A stretch of DNA of 64,000 nucleotides, from NCBI RefSeq assembly GCF_024170165.1, contig NZ_JALJXP010000011.1:186001-250000 (forward strand). Reading direction: 5' to 3'. Position 1 is the stretch's first letter. Every line of letters starts with the position of its first letter. Of this stretch, positions 37,760 through 45,198 are shown piece after piece. A program made the translations under genes and the position numbers. The stretch is from Pseudomonas nitroreducens. GTDB taxonomy: Bacteria; Pseudomonadota; Gammaproteobacteria; Pseudomonadales; Pseudomonadaceae. The notes under the pieces were generated by a model. That model did no database searches. It was not told the DNA's origin and saw only the letters and a list, made by a program, of their open reading frames with translations.

Positions 37760-37824
37760 TCCGGCCAGCCTGACCGGTGGAACGGCCAGCGGGGCTGTTC
37801 CACGGTGGCGAACGCAGTAAGGTG

Positions 37825-37854
37825 AAAGGGCCGGCTCCAAGCCGGCCCTTTTGC
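37825..37854 (+). terminator. Rho-independent terminator between the SDR and crotonase genes
   Basis: AAAGGGCCGGC / GCCGGCCCTTTT with a short loop, 65 bases past the SDR stop; the next gene has its own ribosome site. Confidence 0.92.
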
Positions 37855-37884
37855 GTTTCTGATTCCTGGCCCGAGGAGTTCGCC

Positions 37885-38652
37885 ATGAGCGTGATAATCC
37901 AGAAGAACGGCCCGGTGACCACCCTGGTCATCGCCCGCCCTGCGGTGCGTAACGCCGTGGACCTGCCGACCGCCCAGGCGCTGGCCGATGCCCTGCGCGA
38001 CTTCGAGCAGGACGGGGAAGCCCGTGTCGCCGTGCTCACCGGCGCCGGCGGGACCTTCTGCGCGGGCGCCGACCTGACGGCGGTGGCCGAGGACGGCGAG
38101 CGGCGCAACCGCCTGGAGATGGAAGGCGACGGGCCCATGGGGCCGAGCCGCATGCAGTTGTCCAAACCGCTGATCGCCGCCATCGAGGGCTACGCCGTGG
38201 CCGGCGGCCTGGAGCTGGCGCTGCTGGCGGATTTGCGAGTGATGGCCGAGGACGCGGTGTGCGGGGTGTTCTGCCGGCGCTTCGGCGTGCCGCTGATCGA
38301 CGGCGGCACCGTGCGCCTGCCGCGCATCGTCGGCCAGGGTCGGGCGCTGGACCTGATCCTCACCGGCCGCCCGGTCGGCGCACAGGAGGCACTGGCCATG
38401 GGGCTGGCCAATCGCGTGGTGCCCAGTGGACAGGCGCTGGAGTCAGCCGAGGAGCTGGCGCGGGAGATCGCCGAGTTTCCGCAGCTGTGCATGCTGGCCG
38501 ACCGGGCGAGCGTGTTCGCGCAATGGGAGTTGTCGTTCGACGTGGCGCTGGCCAACGAATTCCAGGGTGGGATGGCGGTGATCGAAAGCGGCGAGACGGT
38601 GGATGGGGCGAAGCGTTTCGCTGGCGGGGAAGGGCGGCACGGGGAGTTCTGA
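37885..38652 (+). CDS. Enoyl-CoA hydratase/isomerase family protein
   Basis: 255 residues. The crotonase fold shows GAGGTFCAGADL (oxyanion hole) and EGYAVAGGLELALLADLRV (second oxyanion block and first catalytic Glu). At the place of the second catalytic Glu of true hydratases, 20 residues on, this protein has Cys (CGVFCRRFGVP). It may therefore be an isomerase, hydrolase or other crotonase instead of a hydratase. The start at 37885 has a GAGGAG site. A likely operon partner of the SDR despite the terminator. Confidence 0.9.
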   Translation: MSVIIQKNGPVTTLVIARPAVRNAVDLPTAQALADALRDFEQDGEARVAVLTGAGGTFCAGADLTAVAEDGERRNRLEMEGDGPMGPSRMQLSKPLIAAIEGYAVAGGLELALLADLRVMAEDAVCGVFCRRFGVPLIDGGTVRLPRIVGQGRALDLILTGRPVGAQEALAMGLANRVVPSGQALESAEELAREIAEFPQLCMLADRASVFAQWELSFDVALANEFQGGMAVIESGETVDGAKRFAGGEGRHGEF

Positions 38653-38660
38653 TTCTGTCT

Positions 38661-38739
38661 GTAGGAGCGAGCTTGCTCGCGAACCCGCCCGGCATTGGTG
38701 TCGCCGGTGATTCCGCTTCGCGAGCAGGCTCGCTCCTAC
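38661..38739. repeat. Inverted pair of REP elements
   Basis: GTAGGAGCGAGCTTGCTCGC at 38661 and GCGAGCAGGCTCGCTCCTAC ending at 38739, with 32 bases between them, placed between convergent genes. Confidence 0.88.
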
Positions 38740-38801
38740 AGGTGTCGACTGGCAACGAGTGAGGCCCGAGCGCCGGGCCTTCCCATCATGCCAATCAGTG
38801 A

Positions 38802-39149
38802 TCAGTCGCGCTCGATGATCACGTAGGTCTTGCGCGTGGTTTCCTGGATGTCCCAGATGCCCAGGCTGTTCTGCGGCAGCAGGAAGGCGTCGCCGGCCTG
38901 GAAGGCGATCGGTTCGCCGCCGTCCGGGGTGAAGGTGCCGCGGCCAGCGATGAAGTGGCAGAACTCCTGCTCGACGATCTGGCGGCGCCAGCGGCCCGGG
39001 GTGCATTCCCAGATGCCGGTTTCCACGCGGTCGGTGCGCTCGATGGACTCCACGCGGGTTTCCGAGATCGGCTCGCCCAGGGGCACGGCCACCGGGTTGG
39101 CTTCGCCGAGTTGGGCGTGCAGGGTGTCTTTCAGGTGGGTCAGTTTCAT
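38802..39149 (-). CDS. Cupin domain protein (DUF861-like)
   Basis: 115 residues. ESIERTDRVETGIWECTPGR, EQEFCHFIAGRGTFTPDGGE (in part) and FQAGDAFLLPQNSLGIWDIQE form one cupin barrel of the Cupin_3/DUF861 type. The usual metal ligands are partly replaced (EFCHFI keeps Glu and His). It follows the FAD oxidoreductase gene by 58 bases and probably is part of the same amine-breakdown unit. Confidence 0.9.
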   Translation of the reverse strand: MKLTHLKDTLHAQLGEANPVAVPLGEPISETRVESIERTDRVETGIWECTPGRWRRQIVEQEFCHFIAGRGTFTPDGGEPIAFQAGDAFLLPQNSLGIWDIQETTRKTYVIIERD

Positions 39150-39207
39150 ACGGGGCTCCAGTGGGCTTTCTGTTCGGGGACTGACGGTCAGGAAGCAGGT
39201 CGGCGCT

Positions 39208-40629
39208 TCAGCCGACCTTCCAGGTCATCAGGTTTTCCATGCTGGCGGCGACCTTCTCGGCCAGCCGGCGGCGCCAGGGCGCGCTGTGGGGGTTGGCCAG
39301 CACATCGTCCTCGTGCACGAAGCTGCGGATGATGGCGTTGTAGCCCAGCCAGCGGCAGGGTTCGGGTTCCCAGCCGCGCAGGCCGTCCTGCACGCTGCGG
39401 TCGTTGATGACCCAGGGCTGGCGGGTGAGGGCGCTGTCCTGGCCGAGGATCAGGTCGGCCAGGGTGCGGCCGCCCAGGTTGGTGGCGCCGACGCCTTCGC
39501 CGCCGTAGCCGCCGGCGAGGGCGATGCCGTTGCGACGGTCGATCAGCATGTGCGGGTGGAAGCGCCGCGACATGCCCAGGTTGCCGCCCCAGGTGTGGGT
39601 GATGCGCACGTCCTTGAGTTGCGGGAACAGTTCGCTGAACAGGTAGCGGCGCAGGCCGACTTCATCCTCGGTCAGGCTGAAATCATTGCGCAGCTTGCCG
39701 CCGAAGCGATAGCCGCCGCGGGCGCCGAACGCCAGGCGGTTGTCCGGGGTGCGCTGGCCGTAGGTGACCTGGCGGCTGAATTCGCTGAAGGCCTGGCCCT
39801 TGTCGAGACCGATCTCGGCCCACACCGATTCGGGCAGCGGCTCGGTGGCCACCAGCAGGCTCTGTACCGGCAACTGGTAATTGCCCAGCGGCGGCAGGTC
39901 GGCAGCGTAGCCTTCGATGGCCGGCACGATCCAGTGAGCCTTCAGCTCGCCCTGGTCGGTGCGCAGCAGGCCGGGCGCCCAGTGGGTGACGCGGCTCTTC
40001 TCGAAAATCTGCGTGCCCTGGCGTTCCACGGCGCGGGCCAGGCCGCGGACCAGCTTGGCCGGGTCGATGGTGGCGCAGTGCGGGGTGTGGATGGCGCCCA
40101 GCGAGCTGGGAATGCGCAGCTGTTCGTCCAGCTCGCTCTTGCTCAGCCAGCGGTAGTCGTCCTCCGTCAGGCCTTCGGCGTGCAGGTGGGCGAGGTATTC
40201 GCGCAGGCGGGTTTCCTGCTCCGGGTAGCGCGCGGCGGTGTAGAGCACGCCGGCCTTGCGGTAGTCGCAGTCGATGCCTTCGCGGTCGAGCACGCGGGCC
40301 ACTTCGTCGGGGATGTCGTGCAGCAGGTCGTAGGAGGCGCGGCGCTGTTCGGGCGACAGGCCGGCCAGCAGGCGGTCTTCGCCGAGCATGTTGCCCATCA
40401 GCCAGCCGCCGTTGCGGCCCGAGGCGCCGAAGCCGGCGGTCTCGGCCTCGACGATGGCGATCTTCAGCTGCGGTGCGCGCAGCTTCAGGTAATAGGCGGT
40501 CCACAGGCCGGTGTAACCGGCGCCGGCGATGGCCACATCGACGTCCAGGGTGCCCTGCAGGGATGGCCGCGGGACGAGATCATCGTCCAGCTGGTTCATC
40601 CACAGACTGATATGACGCCATGCCGACAT
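39208..40629 (-). CDS. FAD-dependent amine oxidoreductase (DAO family, PuuB-like)
   Basis: 473 residues. The FAD motif is DVDVAIAGAGYTGLWTAYYL; ETAGFGASGRNGGWLMGNM (in part) is the mark of the PuuB/OrdL group; ALAGGYGGEGVGATNLGGR near the C-terminus holds the FAD end. It should oxidise an amine such as gamma-glutamyl-putrescine or a secondary amino acid, making H2O2. A GGAG site precedes the start. With the cupin downstream and the AraC gene upstream it looks like a small inducible catabolic unit. Confidence 0.92.
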   Translation of the reverse strand: MSAWRHISLWMNQLDDDLVPRPSLQGTLDVDVAIAGAGYTGLWTAYYLKLRAPQLKIAIVEAETAGFGASGRNGGWLMGNMLGEDRLLAGLSPEQRRASYDLLHDIPDEVARVLDREGIDCDYRKAGVLYTAARYPEQETRLREYLAHLHAEGLTEDDYRWLSKSELDEQLRIPSSLGAIHTPHCATIDPAKLVRGLARAVERQGTQIFEKSRVTHWAPGLLRTDQGELKAHWIVPAIEGYAADLPPLGNYQLPVQSLLVATEPLPESVWAEIGLDKGQAFSEFSRQVTYGQRTPDNRLAFGARGGYRFGGKLRNDFSLTEDEVGLRRYLFSELFPQLKDVRITHTWGGNLGMSRRFHPHMLIDRRNGIALAGGYGGEGVGATNLGGRTLADLILGQDSALTRQPWVINDRSVQDGLRGWEPEPCRWLGYNAIIRSFVHEDDVLANPHSAPWRRRLAEKVAASMENLMTWKVG

Positions 40630-40742
40630 AGACGACTCCGAAAGGAAGAAGGGGGAATGTCGGCAAGCCTAGATTTGGCGCGGGGTTCTGTCGTGCGCGC
40701 GGGTACGCGAGGATTGCTCGCGTACCCGCCGGCAGGGGCGTA

Positions 40743-41558
40743 TCAGGCCTCCTGCTGTTCCTCGCGCAGGCGCTTCAGGTACTCGCGGGGGGACTGGCCG
40801 GTCTGCTGGCGGAAGCAGCGGTAAAAGGCCGAGAGCGAGTTGAAGCCGGCGGAGAAGGCCAGTTCGTCGATGCGCGAGGGCAGCGGCGGGCGCAGCTGGC
40901 TGAGCAGGTGGGTCAGGCGCGTCTGGTTGACGTATTGGTAGAAGCTCAGGCCCATCACCTGGTTGAGCAGGTAGGAGATCTGGTTGCGCGTGTAGCCGGT
41001 GGCGGTGGCCACCTGGGTCAGGTCGAGGTCCGGCGCGAGGTAGGGCTGGCTCTTGCTGAAATAGTCTTCCAGGTCGCTGGCCAGCTGGCTGAGCTGGCGC
41101 GGCGAGAGGCCCAGGCGGCTGGTGGCCGGACGCGGATCGATGGCCTGCGGGCGGCTCTCGCCACCTTCGCGCACCACCGAGGCGTACTCGTTGATGCGCC
41201 AGATCAGGCCTTCGCGCACGGTGATCGCTTCGCTGGAATGGAAGGTCGCCAGGCGCCCGCTCAGGGTGACCGCGATGCGGTACTGGATGAAGGCGGTGTC
41301 GCCGTCCACGCGGATGCGGTCGATGTGGTCGAGGAACTCTTCCGGACGGCTGGGCATGGTGGCCTGCACGTAGTCGCGCAGGTCGGTGTAGCCCAGGGTG
41401 CGGTTCTGGAAGAAGTCGTTGTACTGCACCTGCGGGTGATACAGCGCGAGCACCGCTTCGAGGTCGCGGTGCTTCCAGCACTGGTGGTAGCGCAGCACCA
41501 CCTCGCGGGTCTGCTCGGTCAGGTGACTGTCGGTCGGGCGTTGGTCGATGGCTTGCAT
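40743..41558 (-). CDS. SnoaL-like domain fused to AraC DNA-binding domain
   Basis: 271 residues. Residues about 15-135 form a SnoaL/NTF2-like cone (VVLRYHQCWKHRDLEAVLALYHPQVQYNDFF, read in parts; later GLIWRINEYAS). Residues about 165-265 are an AraC double helix-turn-helix, ending LAFSAGFNSLSAFYRCFRQQTGQSPREYLKR in parts. The pocket fold would be the effector sensor instead of the usual cupin. It lies upstream of and in the same direction as the FAD oxidoreductase gene. Confidence 0.9.
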   Translation of the reverse strand: MQAIDQRPTDSHLTEQTREVVLRYHQCWKHRDLEAVLALYHPQVQYNDFFQNRTLGYTDLRDYVQATMPSRPEEFLDHIDRIRVDGDTAFIQYRIAVTLSGRLATFHSSEAITVREGLIWRINEYASVVREGGESRPQAIDPRPATSRLGLSPRQLSQLASDLEDYFSKSQPYLAPDLDLTQVATATGYTRNQISYLLNQVMGLSFYQYVNQTRLTHLLSQLRPPLPSRIDELAFSAGFNSLSAFYRCFRQQTGQSPREYLKRLREEQQEA

Positions 41559-41799
41559 AGGCGGCTAAGGATGCCCCAGACAGCGCTTCTCGGGTAGTGG
41601 CAAAGCACCTGTCGGGCGCAAGGCACTATCCATCGTCTCGATGATCCGTCATCGCCTGCACCAATATCGCCCGCCGGAGCCCGTCCCAGAGGGGGGATTC
41701 ACTCTTTCGGGCGACACGCCAAATACCACCTTGGAGCGCTTACTCCCCGTCAGGTCGCTCAGTAGGGTGTAGCCACCTAGACACCGTCAGGAGAGCCGC

Positions 41800-43611
41800 A
41801 TGACAACAAAAACAAGGCGCGGATTCTTCCAACCGCAACTACTCGCCACCGCTGTTGCCCTGGGATGCGCCACCCAGGCTCAGGCAGTCAACTTCAATAT
41901 CGGGGAGATCGAAGGACAGTTCGATTCCAGCCTGTCCGTCGGGGCCAGTTGGAGTACCCAGAGTCCGAAGCAGGATCTGATCGGTGCCGCCAATGGCGGC
42001 CACGGCATGACCCAGACCAACGACGACGGCCGGCAGAACTTCCGCAAGGGTCACACCTTCTCGAAGATCTTCAAGGGTATTCACGACCTGGAGCTGAAGT
42101 ATGGGGACTTCGGCGTCTTCACCCGTGGCAAGTACTGGTATGACTTCCGCCTGAAGGACGAAGGCGTAGCCTTCAAGGATCTTTCGGACGACGGCCGCAA
42201 GGAGGGCGCCAAGGCTTCCGGGGCACAGCTGCTCGACGCGTTCGGCTACTACAACTACGCCATCGCCGACATGCCGGGCACCGTGCGCCTGGGCAAGCAG
42301 GTGGTCAGCTGGGGTGAAAGCACCTTCATCGGCAACAGCATCAACACCATCAACCCCATCGACGTTTCTGCCTTCCGCCGCCCCGGTTCGGAAATCAAGG
42401 AAGGCCTGATTCCGGTGAACATGCTCTACCTGTCGCAGAGCGTGACCGACTCGCTGTCGGTGGAAGGCTTCTACCAGCTGGAGTGGGACCAGACAGTACT
42501 CGACAACTGCGGCACCTTCTTCTCCACCACCGACGTCGCCGCCGACGGTTGCAACACCAACTACAACATCCTCGATCCGGCCACCGTCAACTCGCTGAAC
42601 GCACCGGCAACCAAGGCCCTGCTCAACTCCCTGGGCGTCACCGTGACTCCCGAAGGCCTGATGGTGCCGCGCGGCGCCGACCAGGATGCACGCGACTCGG
42701 GACAGTGGGGCCTGGCCCTGCGCTGGTTGGGCGATGATGTGGAATATGGCGCCTACGCCATGAACTACCACAGTCGCACGCCGATCGTGAGCATGAAGAA
42801 CGCCGGCACTGCCGACATCGGCAACGTCCTGCGCGCGCTCAGCGTGCCCGGGGGCGCCGCGCTGGCGCAGCCGCTGCTGCTCGGTCGTGGCAACTACTTC
42901 CTGGAATACCCCGAAGACATCCGCCTGTATGGCCTGAGCTTCTCCACCACCCTGCCCACCGGCACGGCGTGGAACGGCGAGATCAGCTACCGGCCGAACA
43001 TGCCGCTGCAGCTCAACACCACCGACCTCACTCCGCTGCTTGCCACCACCGTAGTCGGCGGCTTCACCAGCGGCGGCGCGGCTGGCGCCTTGGCCACGGC
43101 GAACCAGGTCAGCCACGGTTACGTCCGCAAGGAAGTGACGCAGGCGCAGACCACCTTCACCCACTTCTTCGACCAGACCATGGGCGCCGACCGCGTCACC
43201 CTGGTGGGCGAAGTCGGCGTGACCTACGTCGGCGGCATGACCAACGAAGTCGGCGAGCGCTACGGTCGCGACTCGGTCTACGGCGTCCCGGAGAATGCCA
43301 CCGCGCGTAACGAGTACGGCAGCGGCGGCTTCTATACCTCGTCCTCCTGGGGTTACCGCGCCCGCGCCATCTGGGACTACAACAACGTCTTCGCCGGGGT
43401 GAACCTCAAGCCCAACCTTGCCTGGTCCCATGACGTGAATGGTTACGGCCCGGTCTTCAACGAAGGCAGCAAGGCCGCCAGCATCGGTCTGGATGCGGAC
43501 TACCAGAACACCTACACCGCGAGCCTGAACTACACGAACTTCTTCGGCGGCGATTACAACACCATCGTCGACCGTGACTTCGTATCGCTCAGCTTCGGCG
43601 TGAACTTCTGA
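41800..43611 (+). CDS. DUF1302 family outer-membrane protein
   Basis: 603 residues. It has a signal peptide (ATAVALGCATQAQA, cleavage near residue 29). The mature protein is rich in alternating beta strands and aromatic residues and ends in phenylalanine (LSFGVNF), the mark of an outer-membrane beta-barrel. KQVVSWGESTFIGNSINTIN and FRRPGSEIKEGLIP are DUF1302 blocks. The neighbour is a DUF1329 protein, and the pair is often seen with hydrophobic-compound use. CAGGAG precedes the ATG. Confidence 0.94.
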   Translation: MTTKTRRGFFQPQLLATAVALGCATQAQAVNFNIGEIEGQFDSSLSVGASWSTQSPKQDLIGAANGGHGMTQTNDDGRQNFRKGHTFSKIFKGIHDLELKYGDFGVFTRGKYWYDFRLKDEGVAFKDLSDDGRKEGAKASGAQLLDAFGYYNYAIADMPGTVRLGKQVVSWGESTFIGNSINTINPIDVSAFRRPGSEIKEGLIPVNMLYLSQSVTDSLSVEGFYQLEWDQTVLDNCGTFFSTTDVAADGCNTNYNILDPATVNSLNAPATKALLNSLGVTVTPEGLMVPRGADQDARDSGQWGLALRWLGDDVEYGAYAMNYHSRTPIVSMKNAGTADIGNVLRALSVPGGAALAQPLLLGRGNYFLEYPEDIRLYGLSFSTTLPTGTAWNGEISYRPNMPLQLNTTDLTPLLATTVVGGFTSGGAAGALATANQVSHGYVRKEVTQAQTTFTHFFDQTMGADRVTLVGEVGVTYVGGMTNEVGERYGRDSVYGVPENATARNEYGSGGFYTSSSWGYRARAIWDYNNVFAGVNLKPNLAWSHDVNGYGPVFNEGSKAASIGLDADYQNTYTASLNYTNFFGGDYNTIVDRDFVSLSFGVNF

Positions 43612-43633
43612 CCTGCCTGCTCAAGGAATCGAC

Positions 43634-45004
43634 ATGAGAACGACAAGAATCCTCCAATGCGGCGCGCTGGCCCTGAGCCTGCTGTCCTGCGGCGTGATGG
43701 CGGCGGTGTCCGCCGACGAAGTGGCGAAGCTGGGCACCAGCCTGACGCCCATGGGCTCGCAGAAGGAAGGCAATGCCGACGGCAGCATCCCGGCCTGGAC
43801 CGGGGGCATCTCCCGCACCGCCGGCAAGCTGGACGCCAAGGGCTTCCTTTCCAACCCGTTCGCCGACGAGAAGCCGCTGTTCACCATCACCGCGCAGAAC
43901 GTCGACCAGTACAAGGACAAGCTTTCCGCCGGCCAACTGGCGATGTTCAAGCGCTACCCGGATACCTACAAGATCCCGGTGTACAAGACCCACCGCACCT
44001 TCGCACTGCCTGACGACATCTACGCGGCCATCAAGCGCAGTGCGGAGTTCGTCCAGCCGATCAACGACGGCAATGGCCTGGAGAACTTCGAGAAGAGCCG
44101 CTACTACGCCTTCCCGCTGCCCCAGAACGGCGTGCAGGCGCTGTGGAACCACCTGACCCGTTACCACGGCGGCAACATCTCCCGCTCGGTGGTGCAGGTG
44201 GTGCCGCAGACCAACGGCAGCTACACGCCGATCCGCTTCGAGGAATCGATCGCGGTGCCGCAGAACATGGGGGACCAGGATGTCAGCAAGACCGGCAACA
44301 TCCTCACCTACTTCAAGCAGCAGGTAACGGCTCCGGCGCGCCTGGCCGGTAACGTCCTGCTGGTGCACGAGACCCTGGACCAGGTGAAGGAGCCGCGCCT
44401 GGCGTGGATCTACAACGCCGGCCAGCGCCGCGTGCGCCGCGCCCCGCAGGTAGCGTACGACGGCCCGGGCACTGCCTCGGACGGCCTGCGCACCTCGGAC
44501 AACTACGACATGTTCTCCGGCGCCCCGGACCGTTACGACTGGAAACTGGTGGGCAAGCGCGAGATGTACATCCCGTACAACAGCTACCACCTGAACTCGC
44601 CGGAGCTCAAGTACGACGATATCGTCAAGCCGGGCCACATCAACCAGGACCTGACCCGCTACGAACTGCACCGCGTGTGGGAAGTGGTGGGCACCCTGAA
44701 GTCGGGTGAGCGCAACATCTACGGCCAGCGCCACTTCTACCTCGACGAGGACAGCTGGCAGATCGCGGTGTCCGAGCTGTACGACGGTCGCGGCCAACTC
44801 TGGCGCGTTGGCGAAGGCCATGAGATGACCTTCTACACCGAACTCGCCACCGGCTACGCCGCCGAATCGCTGTACGACATCCTCGCCGGCCGCTACGTGA
44901 CCTTCGGCCTGAACAACGAAGAGAAGCGCGGCTACCAGTTCGGCAACAAGGCCACCATGGCCGACTTCACCCCGGCGGCACTGCGCAACACCGGCGTACG
45001 CTGA
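43634..45004 (+). CDS. DUF1329 family exported protein (LolA/B-like fold)
   Basis: 456 residues. The signal peptide ends near AMAA (residue 24). DUF1329 blocks are LGTSLTPMGSQKEGNADGSI, IPAWTGG, LAWIYNAGQRRVRRAPQVAYD in parts, and RHFYLDEDSWQIAV. Structures of this family resemble lipoprotein carriers, so it may ferry a hydrophobic compound or lipid in the periplasm for the DUF1302 barrel. It is 22 bases after that gene and followed by a strong terminator. Confidence 0.94.
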   Translation: MRTTRILQCGALALSLLSCGVMAAVSADEVAKLGTSLTPMGSQKEGNADGSIPAWTGGISRTAGKLDAKGFLSNPFADEKPLFTITAQNVDQYKDKLSAGQLAMFKRYPDTYKIPVYKTHRTFALPDDIYAAIKRSAEFVQPINDGNGLENFEKSRYYAFPLPQNGVQALWNHLTRYHGGNISRSVVQVVPQTNGSYTPIRFEESIAVPQNMGDQDVSKTGNILTYFKQQVTAPARLAGNVLLVHETLDQVKEPRLAWIYNAGQRRVRRAPQVAYDGPGTASDGLRTSDNYDMFSGAPDRYDWKLVGKREMYIPYNSYHLNSPELKYDDIVKPGHINQDLTRYELHRVWEVVGTLKSGERNIYGQRHFYLDEDSWQIAVSELYDGRGQLWRVGEGHEMTFYTELATGYAAESLYDILAGRYVTFGLNNEEKRGYQFGNKATMADFTPAALRNTGVR

Positions 45005-45025
45005 AGTAACACCCCGCTCCTTGGC

Positions 45026-45060
45026 CCCGGCATCCCCTGTGGATGCCGGGTTTCTTTTTT
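45026..45060 (+). terminator. Rho-independent terminator after the DUF1302-DUF1329 pair
   Basis: CCCGGCATCC / GGATGCCGGG with a short loop, followed by TTTCTTTTTT. Confidence 0.93.
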
Positions 45061-45198
45061 CTGCCGTCGGCACGCTGCGCTGCCTCTGCCCGGGCCGGAG
45101 GGCGGCCTGCGCTATACCACTCCATGAATCTGGCTGATGGTCCTTTGCCCGCCCCGCCCGGCGGCATAGTCTGGCCCGCAAATGGCCGGAAGAAGCCC

